Shown in pieces: positions 41,111-49,790 of a stretch of DNA of 64,000 bases. This stretch comes from Atopobiaceae bacterium. Its GTDB lineage: Bacteria > Actinomycetota > Coriobacteriia > Coriobacteriales > Atopobiaceae. Positions within the stretch are counted from its first letter, which is position 1; each line of letters opens with the position of its first letter. Location of the stretch: the NCBI GenBank assembly GCA_902834555.1, contig CADFJN010000004.1:1-64000 (forward strand), in the 5' to 3' direction. The position numbers and the translations under genes are program-made. The notes under the pieces were generated by a model. The model did not search any database and had not been told where the DNA came from. It saw only the letters and a program-made list of their open reading frames with translations.

Positions 41111-41184
41111 GCGTCCTCCGGCGCTAAACGACGTCGCAGCGAAGGTTTCGTACGAACCTGCTGTTAAAACACGCTCTTCGGCGC
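41111..41184 (+). repeat. Decayed ~60-bp palindromic unit
   Basis: GCGTCCTCCGGCG (41111) and ACGCTCTTCGGCG (41171) are exactly 60 bases apart, with TTTCGTACGAAC inside, as in the 37103 array. The element lies 30 bases past the ManO stop codon. Confidence 0.5.
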
Positions 41185-41270
41185 CTGCCAAATGCCGGGC
41201 TGCTCGTACTCCCTTTTTGCACGTTTTTGGAAGACGCCCCGAGCAGGTCGCGCGGCCGTGCCAAGGCGTC

Positions 41271-41276
41271 TATACT
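41271..41276 (+). promoter_or_regulatory. -10 box TATACT of efp
   Basis: GGCGTCTATACTGTACC lies 57 bases before the efp GTG. The near-identical AACGTCTATACTGG precedes asp23, so the two genes may share promoter features. Confidence 0.55.
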
Positions 41277-41332
41277 GTACCGCCGTACGAAAATGCCCGG
41301 TGTGCCCGGGCAAGGGAGAAGGAGACCTTTTC

Positions 41333-41896
41333 GTGGCTACACTTTCCATCACCGATCTCAAGGCAGGCCTTGGCGTCAACATTAAGGGCAAGGACTGCGT
41401 CATTCTCGAGGCTCAGCACGTCAAGCCGGGCAAGGGCAACACCTACGTTCGCACCAAGTACCGCGACATCCGCACTGGCCGCGTGAACGAGGAGAACTTC
41501 CAGCAGTCCGCCAAGTTCGAGAGCGTTGACATGCGCACCCGCGAGATGCAGTACCTCTACGACGACGGTACCTCCTTCTGGTTCATGGACACCGAGACCT
41601 ACGAGCAGATCCCTGTCGACAGGGCGCTCATCGGCGACAATGACAAGTTCCTCAAGGAGAACGACATCTGCCTTCTCCAGTACGCCAACGACGTTCTCTA
41701 CGCGGTGCAGCCGCCCACCTTCATCGAGGTCGAGATCACCCAGACCGATCCTGGCTTCAAGGGCGACACCGTCCAGGGCGGCACCAAGCCTGCCGTCATC
41801 GAGACCGGCGCAACCATCCAGGTCCCCATGTACCTCAACCAGGGCGAGAAGATCAAGGTCGACACCCGCGACGGCAAGTTCGTCGCGCGCGTCTAG
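41333..41896 (+). CDS. efp: Translation elongation factor P
   Basis: 187 residues, three beta-barrel domains. The tip loop reads HVKPGKGNTYVRT with Lys34 at the residue modified in E. coli, and the C-terminal ETGATIQVPMYLNQGEKIKV is conserved. EF-P relieves stalling at polyproline. The start is GTG at 41333; a longer frame to 41192 crosses the promoter. The presence of Lys34 does not show which modification system, if any, is used. Confidence 0.96.
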   Translation: MATLSITDLKAGLGVNIKGKDCVILEAQHVKPGKGNTYVRTKYRDIRTGRVNEENFQQSAKFESVDMRTREMQYLYDDGTSFWFMDTETYEQIPVDRALIGDNDKFLKENDICLLQYANDVLYAVQPPTFIEVEITQTDPGFKGDTVQGGTKPAVIETGATIQVPMYLNQGEKIKVDTRDGKFVARV

Positions 41897-41992
41897 CATC
41901 TAGCGTAGGCGCTGCCGGCGCCATCTTAACCGCACACGCGCCCGCGTGGCCACTGCCGCGCGGGCGTCTGCGTCCCAAGGGCCGGCAACGTC

Positions 41993-41998
41993 TATACT
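41993..41998 (+). promoter_or_regulatory. -10 box TATACT of asp23-nusB
   Basis: AACGTCTATACTGGCAG lies 78 bases before the asp23 start, resembling the efp promoter. A short GC hairpin (41939-41966) between efp and this box has no T-tract. Confidence 0.5.
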
Positions 41999-42075
41999 GG
42001 CAGTGTTTGGGGTCTGCGGCGGACAAGAACGCCCGTCGCGTGGCGGCAACGAACCGAGCACAAGGAGGGCCACCT

Positions 42076-42438
42076 ATGGCCGAAAGCGAGCTCTACGTTT
42101 CTGGCATCGGCATTTCCAAGCGAGTCATCTCCACCGTCGTCTCTCTCGCCGCCAAGCGCGTCGAGGGCGTTGCCTCCGTGGGTGGCAACGACATCACCTC
42201 GAGCCTCATCAACGTCTTCACTAGCAACTCGGTTGCGCCCGAGTCCGCGGTCGAGTCCTCCGTCGAGGATGGTGGCCTGCGCATCTGCGTGCATCTCGCC
42301 GTCTTCTACGGCTATCCGTTCACCAAGCTTGCGGCCGATGTTCGCAGCGAGGTCGCAAACGCCATCACCGAGCAGGTGGGCGTCGGTGTGACCGCCGTGG
42401 ACGTCTGCATTGACAGCCTCGTCTTCCCCAAGGAGTAA
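42076..42438 (+). CDS. Asp23/Gls24 family envelope stress protein
   Basis: 120 residues of the Asp23/YloU type: VSGIGISKRVISTVVSLAAK, VEGVASVGGND, and the C-terminal DVRSEVANAITEQVGVGVTAVDV. Members are abundant membrane-associated or stress proteins in Gram-positives, of unclear mechanism. AAGGAGGGCC precedes the ATG. The efp-asp23-nusB order is conserved in Firmicutes and Actinobacteria. Confidence 0.93.
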   Translation: MAESELYVSGIGISKRVISTVVSLAAKRVEGVASVGGNDITSSLINVFTSNSVAPESAVESSVEDGGLRICVHLAVFYGYPFTKLAADVRSEVANAITEQVGVGVTAVDVCIDSLVFPKE

Positions 42439-42439
42439 C

Positions 42440-43030
42440 GTGTCCGGTCGCTTTGGAGGGCGCACCCTTGCTCGCGCCCAAGCCCTACAGCTCCTCTTCC
42501 AGGCCGATGTCAACAATCGAACGGTGGAGGAGGTGCTCTCTGGAGACTACGCGATAAGCGATGGTCCGCTCGATCCGTACGGTCAGGAGCTTGCCCTGGG
42601 GGTTGACTCGCGCCGCTATGCTATCGATGCCGTCATTCGTTCCAGCTCCGCTAGCTGGAGCCTCTCTCGCATGCCCATCGTGGACCGCAACATCCTGCGC
42701 CTTGCCCTCTACGAGATGATCGAGGAGGACGACATCACGGTGGCCGTGGCCATCGATGAGGCCGTGGAGCTTGCCAAGGCCTTTGGCACCGACGAGTCCC
42801 CGCGCTTCATCAACGGCGTGCTGGGCAGCATCGCCGCCGACGTGAACGCAGGCGTCGACGTGTACGAGAAGGCCCGCCAGGTGCTCCATGCGGCCGCAAA
42901 GCCGCAGGCAAACGCGCCGGAAGCCGAGACGGACGTGGCCCCCGCCGTCGAGGAGACGGACGCGGACCCCCTCGTCGAGGGACCTGACGCTGCGGACGTT
43001 GACCCCGTTGCGGACGACACCGCGGAGTAG
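42440..43030 (+). CDS. nusB: Transcription antitermination factor NusB
   Basis: 196 residues, longer than usual. The NusB helical core (ARAQALQLLFQADV, YAIDAVIRSSSASWSLSRMP, VDRNILRLALYEMI, VAIDEAVELAKAFG, RFINGVLGSIA) occupies the first 150, then an acidic Ala/Asp/Glu tail of about 45. It binds boxA RNA during rRNA transcription with NusE. GTG at 42440 sits two bases after the asp23 stop; AAGGAGTAAC is the ribosome binding site. Confidence 0.94.
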   Translation: MSGRFGGRTLARAQALQLLFQADVNNRTVEEVLSGDYAISDGPLDPYGQELALGVDSRRYAIDAVIRSSSASWSLSRMPIVDRNILRLALYEMIEEDDITVAVAIDEAVELAKAFGTDESPRFINGVLGSIAADVNAGVDVYEKARQVLHAAAKPQANAPEAETDVAPAVEETDADPLVEGPDAADVDPVADDTAE

Positions 43031-43032
43031 CC

Positions 43033-43350
43033 ATGGCCAAGCCCGACGTTTCCCAGTACCAGAGCTTCGACCAGATCACGCGACGGCTTGACGACATCGT
43101 GGGCGCCGTGCGCGACCGCGACGTCTCGCTCGAGCGCTCGCTCGACCTCTTCGACGAGGCCATTGCGCTGGGCTCGAAGGCCGTCGAGCTCGTTGACGCC
43201 ACGGACTTCTCGCCCGAGGAGAAGGCCATGCTCGCCGATGACGGTACGCCCGGCGAGAAAGGCGCCGCTGCGCCCGAGAATGCGTCCGCACCCAAGGAGG
43301 ACGCGCCTGCCAACGCAAAGGACGCCGCTGAGGGCGGCTGCGCCTCGTGA
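43033..43350 (+). CDS. xseB: Exodeoxyribonuclease VII small subunit
   Basis: 105 residues: helical FDQITRRLDDIVGAVRDRDV and SLERSLDLFDEAIALGSKAV are the XseB signature, and the C-terminus is an extended Ala-rich tail. XseB forms exonuclease VII with XseA; xseA is not in the window. It lies two bases past nusB and overlaps tlyA by four bases. Confidence 0.9.
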   Translation: MAKPDVSQYQSFDQITRRLDDIVGAVRDRDVSLERSLDLFDEAIALGSKAVELVDATDFSPEEKAMLADDGTPGEKGAAAPENASAPKEDAPANAKDAAEGGCAS

Positions 43351-44141
43351 CACGCCGGCGCAGGCTCGATGACGAGCTGGTCGAGCAGGGCTTCTTCTCC
43401 AACCGCGAGGACGCGATGCGCGCCGTGATGGCGGGTGAGGTTTCGACGCAGGACCGCCGCCTCGAGCGTGCGGGCGAGCAGGTTGAGCCGGGCATCCCCC
43501 TTCATGTGCGCGGTCACATCCCCTTTGTGAGCCGCGGTGGCCTCAAACTCGAACGCGGCCTTCAGGCCTTTGGCGTTGACCCTACCGGCCTAGCGTGTCT
43601 TGACGTGGGATGCTCCACCGGCGGGTTCACTGACTGCCTCCTCAAGCACGGTGCCGCCTCGGTCCTCTCGGTGGACGTGGGCTACGCGCAGTTCGACTGG
43701 TCGCTGAGAAGCGACCCCCGCGTGACCCTCCTCGAGCGCACGAACATCGTCGAAGTTCCTACGCCGGAGCGCGCGGGCACCATCCAGCTTGCCGTGTGCG
43801 ACGTCTCCTTCACCTCGGTTACAACCGTGCTACCTGCGGTTCTCTCGCTTCTCTCGACCGATGGGGCTTTTCTCACCTTGGTGAAGCCTCAGTTCGAGGC
43901 AGCCCGAAACCAGGTTGGCGAGGGCGGCGTGGTCCGCGACCCGGCGGTTCGGCTGCATGCGCTGGAGCGCATCGCGGCGGCCTTTGCGGACGCCGGCCTT
44001 GGACCTGCGGGCTGCTGCGAGAGCCCGGTGCGCGGCCACAAGGGCAACGTCGAGTACCTCCTCTACGGCCGCTGCGGTTTGGCGCCCGCCGCCCTCGACC
44101 TCAAGGTGGTCGTTAGCGGGGGAGCGGTGGCCCTGGCCTAG
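43347..44141 (+). CDS. tlyA: TlyA-family rRNA 2'-O-methyltransferase
   Basis: 264 residues. An S4 RNA-binding domain is at the start (RRRRLDDELVEQGFFSNRED) with SRGGLKLERGLQAF, then an FtsJ-like methyltransferase with CLDVGCSTGGFTDCLL (SAM site) and the KPQFEAARNQVGEGGVVRDP block. In mycobacteria TlyA methylates 16S and 23S rRNA and gives capreomycin sensitivity. GTG overlaps the xseB stop as GTGA. Confidence 0.94.
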   Translation: MTRRRRLDDELVEQGFFSNREDAMRAVMAGEVSTQDRRLERAGEQVEPGIPLHVRGHIPFVSRGGLKLERGLQAFGVDPTGLACLDVGCSTGGFTDCLLKHGAASVLSVDVGYAQFDWSLRSDPRVTLLERTNIVEVPTPERAGTIQLAVCDVSFTSVTTVLPAVLSLLSTDGAFLTLVKPQFEAARNQVGEGGVVRDPAVRLHALERIAAAFADAGLGPAGCCESPVRGHKGNVEYLLYGRCGLAPAALDLKVVVSGGAVALA

Positions 44142-44198
44142 CAAGTGGGGGTACACTCTAGGTTGTACTCCGTACACCTGTTTGGCTGGAGGTTTGCG

Positions 44199-45056
44199 TT
44201 GAAAGTCTTTATCGTCCCCAACTACGCGCGTCCAGATGCCGTGGAAGGCGCGCATGCCCTCGAGCATTGGCTTTCTGGCCAGGGCGTCGAGGCCGTGTGG
44301 GCGCATGACAAGAAACGCTATCCGGACTACATCGAGGACCCTTCCGCCTGCCAGCTCGTGGTCTCTCTAGGCGGAGACGGCACGCTGCTTCGCGCCGCAC
44401 GTATAGTGGGCTACTCGCAGATTCCCATGCTGGGCATCTCCTATGGCCACCTTGGGTTTCTCACCACGGCAGGCCCGGACAAGCTCATCGAGACCGTCAG
44501 GAGCGCCCTTGCCGGCAAGCTGCATGTCTCGCACAGGGCAACGCTTGCCATCGAGAGCACCTTTGCGTGCGAGGATGGCAGCACCTACCAGGTGAACAGT
44601 TTTGCCCTAAATGACTTTTCCGTCTCGCGCGGCGGCCAGGGTGACATGGTTCAGTTCGAGGTCTCGGTCTCGGACAACCACATCGACACGCTGCGGGGCG
44701 ACGGCTTTGTTGTCTCCACGGCAACTGGCTCGACGGGCTACGCGCTTGCCGCGGGCGGCCCCATTGTGACACCAGAGTTCTCGGGCATGGTCTGCGTGCC
44801 CATCGCTCCGCACACCATCATGGCCCGCGCATTTCTCACGGCGCCCTCGGACGTCGTCGAGATCGAGATGAGCCCCGAGCGCCCGGTTGCGCGCCACTTC
44901 TTTGCCGATGGCCAGAACGTGCGTCAGCGCCAGGAGGGCGTGCCCGTGCACGCCACGGTGCGCCGCGGCCCGGGAGACATCCTCCTTCTCGACCACAGCG
45001 CGCAGAGCTTCTACAACTCGGTCTCGCGCGTCTTCTACGGCAGGGCTGGTCGCTGA
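44199..45056 (+). CDS. nadK: NAD kinase
   Basis: 285 residues. GGDGTLLRAAR is the catalytic motif, and DGFVVSTATGSTGYALAAGGPIV the second conserved block. Makes NADP from NAD with ATP or polyphosphate. The TTG at 44199 has GGAGGT six bases upstream; a GTG at 44145 would add 18 residues of no family similarity. Stop and the recN start overlap as TGATG. Confidence 0.95.
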   Translation: MKVFIVPNYARPDAVEGAHALEHWLSGQGVEAVWAHDKKRYPDYIEDPSACQLVVSLGGDGTLLRAARIVGYSQIPMLGISYGHLGFLTTAGPDKLIETVRSALAGKLHVSHRATLAIESTFACEDGSTYQVNSFALNDFSVSRGGQGDMVQFEVSVSDNHIDTLRGDGFVVSTATGSTGYALAAGGPIVTPEFSGMVCVPIAPHTIMARAFLTAPSDVVEIEMSPERPVARHFFADGQNVRQRQEGVPVHATVRRGPGDILLLDHSAQSFYNSVSRVFYGRAGR

Positions 45057-46723
45057 TGCTCGACGAGCTGCACGCGCGCGACGTCGCGCTCATTCGGGAC
45101 GCCACCATCCAGCCCTCTGGCAGCCTCACGGTGCTCACGGGCGAGACGGGTGCCGGCAAGACGGCGCTTCTCTCGGCAATCAAGCTCTTGGTGGGGGAGC
45201 GCGCCGACGCCGGCTCGGTGCGCGAGGGGGCAGACTCCCTCGAGGTCGAGGGGCGCTTCTTCGAGCGCGGGGGAGACCCCGATGGCTGCGTGGTGCGCAG
45301 GCGCGTCTCGGCCGACGGCCGTGGTCGGGTGGAGATAGACGGTCGTATGGGTTCCGTGCGCGAGCTGGCGTCCGGCGTTGGCAGGACGGTCGACCTCTGC
45401 GGGCAGCACGAGCACCAGCGGCTGCTCTCTGTTGCCTCGCACGTGGAGATTCTCGACGCGTGGCTGGGCGAGGAGGCCGCGGAAGCGCTTGGTGCCTACC
45501 AGGACGCGCTTGCCGCGGCGCGTGCGGCGGCAGACGAGCTCGAGCGCGTGCGCGAGCTCTCGCGCACTGGCGCCGAGAAGCTCGAGGAGGCCGAGTTCAC
45601 GCTCAGGAAGATCGACGAGGTGGCCCCCAGGGAGGGCGAGTACGAGGAGCTCGAGGAGGCCCTGCCACGTGCCGAACACGCCGAGGCACTCGTGGCTGCC
45701 GCGTCCGGTGCGCACAACCTGGTTGCGGGCGACGACGGCGCCTCGGACGCGCTCTCGTCGGCGGTTCGCGCGCTGAGAGATGCATCGAATTACGATGCCA
45801 AGCTCGGTACCTGGGCAGATGCCCTCGAGTCCTCTCTCATCGACATCGAGGACGTGGCATCGAGCCTGCGCGACTACGCTGACGGCGTGGAGTGGGACCC
45901 GGAGTCGCTCGAGCAGATGCAGCAGCGCCTCTCTCGCCTCGAGGGCCTGCGTCGCAGCTTTGGCCCGCGCATGGAGGACGTCTTTGCCCGGCGCGAGCAG
46001 GCCGCGGCTGTGGTGGCAGCAAGCGAGGGCGGCGACGAGGCCGAGAAGCGCGCCAAGCAGGCTCTCGATACCGCCGAGAAGAAGCTCGCCCACGCCGCCG
46101 ACACGCTGGATGCCGTGCGCGAGAAGGGCGCTCCGCGCCTCTCGGCCGAGGTCAGCGCACAGATGTCACGCCTCGAGATGGGCTCGGCGTCGCTTGCGGT
46201 CTCGCAGACACGCTTGCCGCGCGACCAATGGGGGAGCATGGGACCAAGCCACGTGGAGTTTCTCTACCGGCCAGCCGCCGGCCTCACTGCGCGCCCGCTC
46301 AGGCGCATCGCCTCGGGCGGCGAGGTGAGCCGCGTGATGCTCGCCTGCAAGGTTGCCCTGGGAGACGCCGACGGCTGCGATACGCTTGTCTTTGACGAGG
46401 TGGATGCTGGCGTGGGCGGAGCCACGGCCGTGGCGCTCGCACAGGTGCTGCGCGACCTTTCCCGCACGCACCAGGTCATTGTGGTCACGCACCTGGCGCA
46501 GGTCGCCGTCATGGCAGACCGTCACTACCTGGTGCATAAGGTGACGCTCGCCGCGGGCGAGCCGCCCGAGACCAAGATCGACGAGGTCACGGGAGAGGCG
46601 CGCGTGGCGGAGGTCGCACGCATACTCTCTGGCGACACGGGCGAAGCGTCGCTTGCCCATGCACGCGAGATGCTAGAACATGCAGGTAACGGCTACGGAG
46701 GGGATTCCGATGGCACAAGATAG
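45056..46723 (+). CDS. recN: DNA repair protein RecN
   Basis: 555 residues of the SMC-like RecN family: N-terminal LTGETGAGKTALLSAIKLLV, a long coiled-coil centre (about residues 150-400), and the ABC signature RRIASGGEVSRVMLACKVAL with Walker B DTLVFDEVDAGVGG. Acts in double-strand-break repair. The tlyA-nadK-recN order is common in Gram-positive genomes. Ends in overlap with the PARG-like gene (14 bases). Confidence 0.95.
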   Translation: MLDELHARDVALIRDATIQPSGSLTVLTGETGAGKTALLSAIKLLVGERADAGSVREGADSLEVEGRFFERGGDPDGCVVRRRVSADGRGRVEIDGRMGSVRELASGVGRTVDLCGQHEHQRLLSVASHVEILDAWLGEEAAEALGAYQDALAAARAAADELERVRELSRTGAEKLEEAEFTLRKIDEVAPREGEYEELEEALPRAEHAEALVAAASGAHNLVAGDDGASDALSSAVRALRDASNYDAKLGTWADALESSLIDIEDVASSLRDYADGVEWDPESLEQMQQRLSRLEGLRRSFGPRMEDVFARREQAAAVVAASEGGDEAEKRAKQALDTAEKKLAHAADTLDAVREKGAPRLSAEVSAQMSRLEMGSASLAVSQTRLPRDQWGSMGPSHVEFLYRPAAGLTARPLRRIASGGEVSRVMLACKVALGDADGCDTLVFDEVDAGVGGATAVALAQVLRDLSRTHQVIVVTHLAQVAVMADRHYLVHKVTLAAGEPPETKIDEVTGEARVAEVARILSGDTGEASLAHAREMLEHAGNGYGGDSDGTR

Positions 46724-47657
46724 GGAACGTCAGCGTCAGCGCAACGGCAGGAACGCGGGTGGTGAACGGCGCGGACCAAGCCGTGCGCTGCTTGCCACAA
46801 GGCACATCGCCCAGATGGATCAGCTTTTCTCGGCAGAGATTGCGGCGTCGCTTGCCGGGACGCGCGAGGTAAGCGGCATGCCCGCCGCGCCTGCCCGCGA
46901 GGGCGTGGTACCCCAGGTCGAGGTTGTCGAGGAGGACAGCACCTCGGCGGTCCTGCGGCTCGGCCGTGGCATCGCGAGCCGCTGCGACATGGCGATGCTC
47001 GACTTTGCCTCGTTTGTGAACCCCGGCGGTGGCTATGAGCGCGGCGCATGGGCACAGGAGGAGGCGATCTGCTCGGAGTCGTTCCTCTATAACGTGCTAT
47101 CGCAGAAGCGTGATTGGTATGGCGAGAACCGCCGCCGCAACATCAACTGCGAGCTCTATCGCAACCGTGCCCTTGTCGTGCCTGCCGTGCGCTTCGAGCG
47201 CGACAAGTACCACTCGTACTCTGACGTCATCGTGTGCGCGGCGCCCAATGCCGTGCGCGCCCGGGCTAACTACCACGTTGCGGACGACGCCCTGCTCACG
47301 GCCATGCGCGAGCGCATTGCCTTCGTGATGGCCATCGCCGATCAGCTTGGCTACGACAAGCTGGTACTGGGGGCATTTGGCTGTGGCGCCTTTGGGTGGG
47401 ACGCACCAACCGTGGCGGAGCTCTTCCGTGCCGAGCTTGCCTCTGGCGCGCATGTGGCCTCCAAGGTCACGTTTCCCGTGCCGCGCGGACGCGCCGACGA
47501 GAACCTCGAGGTCTTCCAGCACGCGTTTGCCACATTTCCCGAGAAGAACGACGCGTCGTACCAGAGCCGCGCCCAGCTTGCGGCGAAGCACGCGTCCCAG
47601 CGTGCCTCCGAGGCGGAGGACGCCGACGACGAGGACGACTGGCACAAGTACCTCTAG
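46710..47657 (+). CDS. TIGR02452-type macrodomain protein, microbial PARG-like
   Basis: 315 residues. The poly(ADP-ribose) glycohydrolase signature is NPGGGYERGAWAQEEAICSE (GGG-x6-8-QEE), followed by SFLYN and the macrodomain core VLGAFGCGAFGWD. Members of this family may remove ADP-ribose from proteins or nucleic acid; only some are shown to be active. The N-terminal 40 residues and the C-terminal 25 (acidic) are low complexity. GGAGGGG lies before the ATG, and the gene overlaps recN, which suggests co-translation with DNA repair. Confidence 0.85.
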   Translation: MAQDRERQRQRNGRNAGGERRGPSRALLATRHIAQMDQLFSAEIAASLAGTREVSGMPAAPAREGVVPQVEVVEEDSTSAVLRLGRGIASRCDMAMLDFASFVNPGGGYERGAWAQEEAICSESFLYNVLSQKRDWYGENRRRNINCELYRNRALVVPAVRFERDKYHSYSDVIVCAAPNAVRARANYHVADDALLTAMRERIAFVMAIADQLGYDKLVLGAFGCGAFGWDAPTVAELFRAELASGAHVASKVTFPVPRGRADENLEVFQHAFATFPEKNDASYQSRAQLAAKHASQRASEAEDADDEDDWHKYL

Positions 47658-47686
47658 GGCGTTCGCTCCTGGCGAAATTCGACTTT

Positions 47687-47731
47687 CCACCGGACCCCGG
47701 ATGCGCGCATCCGGGGTCCGGTGGCAGTTTT
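47687..47731 (+). terminator. Perfect 38-bp palindrome terminator after the PARG-like gene
   Basis: A perfect 19+19 palindrome with no loop runs from 47687 to 47724 (starting CCACCGGACCCCGG), then CAGTTTT. It lies 30 bases past the stop codon and would block read-through into the following 400-bp gap. Confidence 0.75.
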
Positions 47732-47774
47732 CGCGTGTTAGGGGGGAGACCCTTGCCATCCAACGGATGCGTCC

Positions 47775-47926
47775 TGCCCAAAAATTGCGGTTGCCGGTCA
47801 AAATTCGGGACTTCGCTTAGTATCACCCCATGAGTGCCATTTCCCTACCTGCGGCTCCACAAAAAGTTAGGGCCTTCGTACTCGGAGATCTGCCCAAAAT
47901 GGGCCGGCAACCGCAAATATTGGGCA
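47775..47926. repeat. 152-bp element with 23-bp terminal inverted repeats
   Basis: TGCCCAAAAATTGCGGTTGC at the left (arm 47775-47797) matches the complement of the right arm (47904-47926) at all but two positions by eye. The content has no recognised gene; one 43-codon frame (47829-47960) is probably chance. It is single-copy in the window. It lies between the PARG-like gene and pyrG and could be a MITE-like element. Confidence 0.6.
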
Positions 47927-48069
47927 CACAACCCCCAAACCACTTGTGGATGCCCTGAAAACCACGCGCGATGCGGCGAAGTGAGGGCTCGAATCTGTTT
48001 ATTCGGTCTAACCACCTGAACAACCGTGTGCAGTCGGTGAGCGGTGTCACGTCCGCAGGGTTCTCGCGC

Positions 48070-48075
48070 TAGAAT
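48070..48075 (+). promoter_or_regulatory. Candidate extended -10 TAGAAT of pyrG
   Basis: CGCTAGAATAAAG lies 47 bases before the pyrG ATG. It is the same TANAAT form as elsewhere; -35 unclear. Confidence 0.45.
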
Positions 48076-48121
48076 AAAGACCCGTAGAAACGGCAGCTTC
48101 ACTACGGGAAGGCAAACCCAC

Positions 48122-49768
48122 ATGACAAAACACATCTTCGTGACCGGCGGCGTCGTATCCTCCCTCGGCAAGGGTATTACGGCGGCATCGCTCGGCCGCC
48201 TGCTCAAGGCCCGCGGCTACAAGGTCATGATGCAGAAGGCTGACCCGTATCTCAACGTTGACCCGGGCACCATGAGCCCCTTCCAGCACGGCGAGGTCTT
48301 TGTGACCGAGGACGGCAAGGAGACCGACCTCGACCTCGGTCACTACGAGCGCTTCATCGACGAGAACCTCACCCGCGAGTCCAACTTCACCACCGGCCTC
48401 ATCTACCAGTCGCTCATCCAGCGCGAGCGCGCGGGAGACTTCCTCGGTGGTACCGTGCAGGTGATTCCCCACGTCACCAACGAGATCAAGTCCCGCTTCC
48501 TGCGCATCGAGGAGCAGACCCAGGCAGACGTTGTGATCACCGAGCTCGGCGGCACCATCGGCGACATCGAGGGTCAGCCCTTCGTCGAAGCCATGCGTCA
48601 GTTCCGCAAGGAGAAGGGCGCCGGCAACACCCTGGTCATCCACGTGAGCCTGGTGCCTTACATCGCCGCTGCGCACGAGGTCAAGACCAAGCCCACGCAG
48701 CACTCCGTCAAGGAGCTGCGCTCCATGGGCATCCAGCCCGACTTCATCGTGTGCCGCTCGGACCACGAGGTCGACGCCTCCATCCGTGCCAAGATCGCGC
48801 ATTTCTGCGACGTGGACGAGGATTGCGTCTTCGAGAACTCCGACTGCCCCTCCATCTACGACGTGCCCATGCACCTCGCCAAGCAGGGCTTTGACGAGAA
48901 GGTCTGCCAGAAGCTGGGCCTCGAGCCGCGCGAGCGCAACATGAGCGACTGGAACGACTTCACCGACGCCATGCACGTGGCCAACTCCCTGCCCGAGAAG
49001 ACCCGTATCGCCGTGGTTGGCAAGTACACCCAGCTGCCCGATGCCTACCTTTCTGTCATCGAGGCCCTGCACCACTCCGGCGTCTACTACGACCGCCACG
49101 TCGAGATCAAGCTCGTCGACGGCGAGGAGCTCACCGAGGAGAACGTGGACGAGGAGCTCGCCGGCTACGACGGCATTCTCGTCCCCGGCGGCTTTGGCCT
49201 GCGCGGCACCGAGGGCAAGATCCTCTCGGCGAACCGCGCTCGCGTGAACAAAGTGCCGTACCTGGGCGTGTGCCTGGGCCTGCAGATGGCGGTGTGCGAG
49301 TTTGCCCGCAACGTGGCAGGGCTTCCCGGCGCCATGTCCAGCGAGTTCGAGCCCGAGTGCACCTACCCCGTGATCGACCTCATGCCCGACCAAGAGGACG
49401 TTACCGAGAAGGGCGGCACCATGCGTCTGGGCGCCTACCCCTGCAAGGTCGTTCCTGGCACGCTCGCATCCGAGGCCTACGGCGAGGAGCTCATCTACGA
49501 GCGTCACCGCCACCGCTACGAGGTCAACAACGCCTACCGCAAGCAGCTCACCGATGCGGGCATGGTCATCTCGGGCCTCTCGCCTGACAATCGCCTGGTC
49601 GAGATGGTCGAGCTTCCCGAGTCCATGCACCCCTGGTTCGTGGCGTCCCAGGCCCACCCCGAGTTCAAGAGCCGTCCCACCAAGCCGGCGCCGCTTTTCC
49701 GCGAGTTTGTCCGCGCGGCCATCGCTCACCACGAGGGCGTCGACCGTCACGACGTGAACCCCAGGTAG
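48122..49768 (+). CDS. pyrG: CTP synthase
   Basis: 548 residues. Synthetase domain opens KHIFVTGGVVSSLGKGITAA with the Mg/ATP site and ends near residue 270; the glutaminase domain has nucleophile Cys384 in LGVCLGLQM and the His/Glu pair in SQAHPEFKSRP. UTP, glutamine and ATP give CTP. The ATG at 48122 has GGAAGGC eight bases upstream. Read toward xerD, spaced 22 bases. Confidence 0.97.
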   Translation: MTKHIFVTGGVVSSLGKGITAASLGRLLKARGYKVMMQKADPYLNVDPGTMSPFQHGEVFVTEDGKETDLDLGHYERFIDENLTRESNFTTGLIYQSLIQRERAGDFLGGTVQVIPHVTNEIKSRFLRIEEQTQADVVITELGGTIGDIEGQPFVEAMRQFRKEKGAGNTLVIHVSLVPYIAAAHEVKTKPTQHSVKELRSMGIQPDFIVCRSDHEVDASIRAKIAHFCDVDEDCVFENSDCPSIYDVPMHLAKQGFDEKVCQKLGLEPRERNMSDWNDFTDAMHVANSLPEKTRIAVVGKYTQLPDAYLSVIEALHHSGVYYDRHVEIKLVDGEELTEENVDEELAGYDGILVPGGFGLRGTEGKILSANRARVNKVPYLGVCLGLQMAVCEFARNVAGLPGAMSSEFEPECTYPVIDLMPDQEDVTEKGGTMRLGAYPCKVVPGTLASEAYGEELIYERHRHRYEVNNAYRKQLTDAGMVISGLSPDNRLVEMVELPESMHPWFVASQAHPEFKSRPTKPAPLFREFVRAAIAHHEGVDRHDVNPR

Positions 49769-49790
49769 CGGCTGCCGCTCTGCCGGGCTC

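Noticed and set aside
47829..47960. 43-codon frame inside the 152-bp element
   Set aside because: No ribosome binding site; half of it is the inverted-repeat arm.
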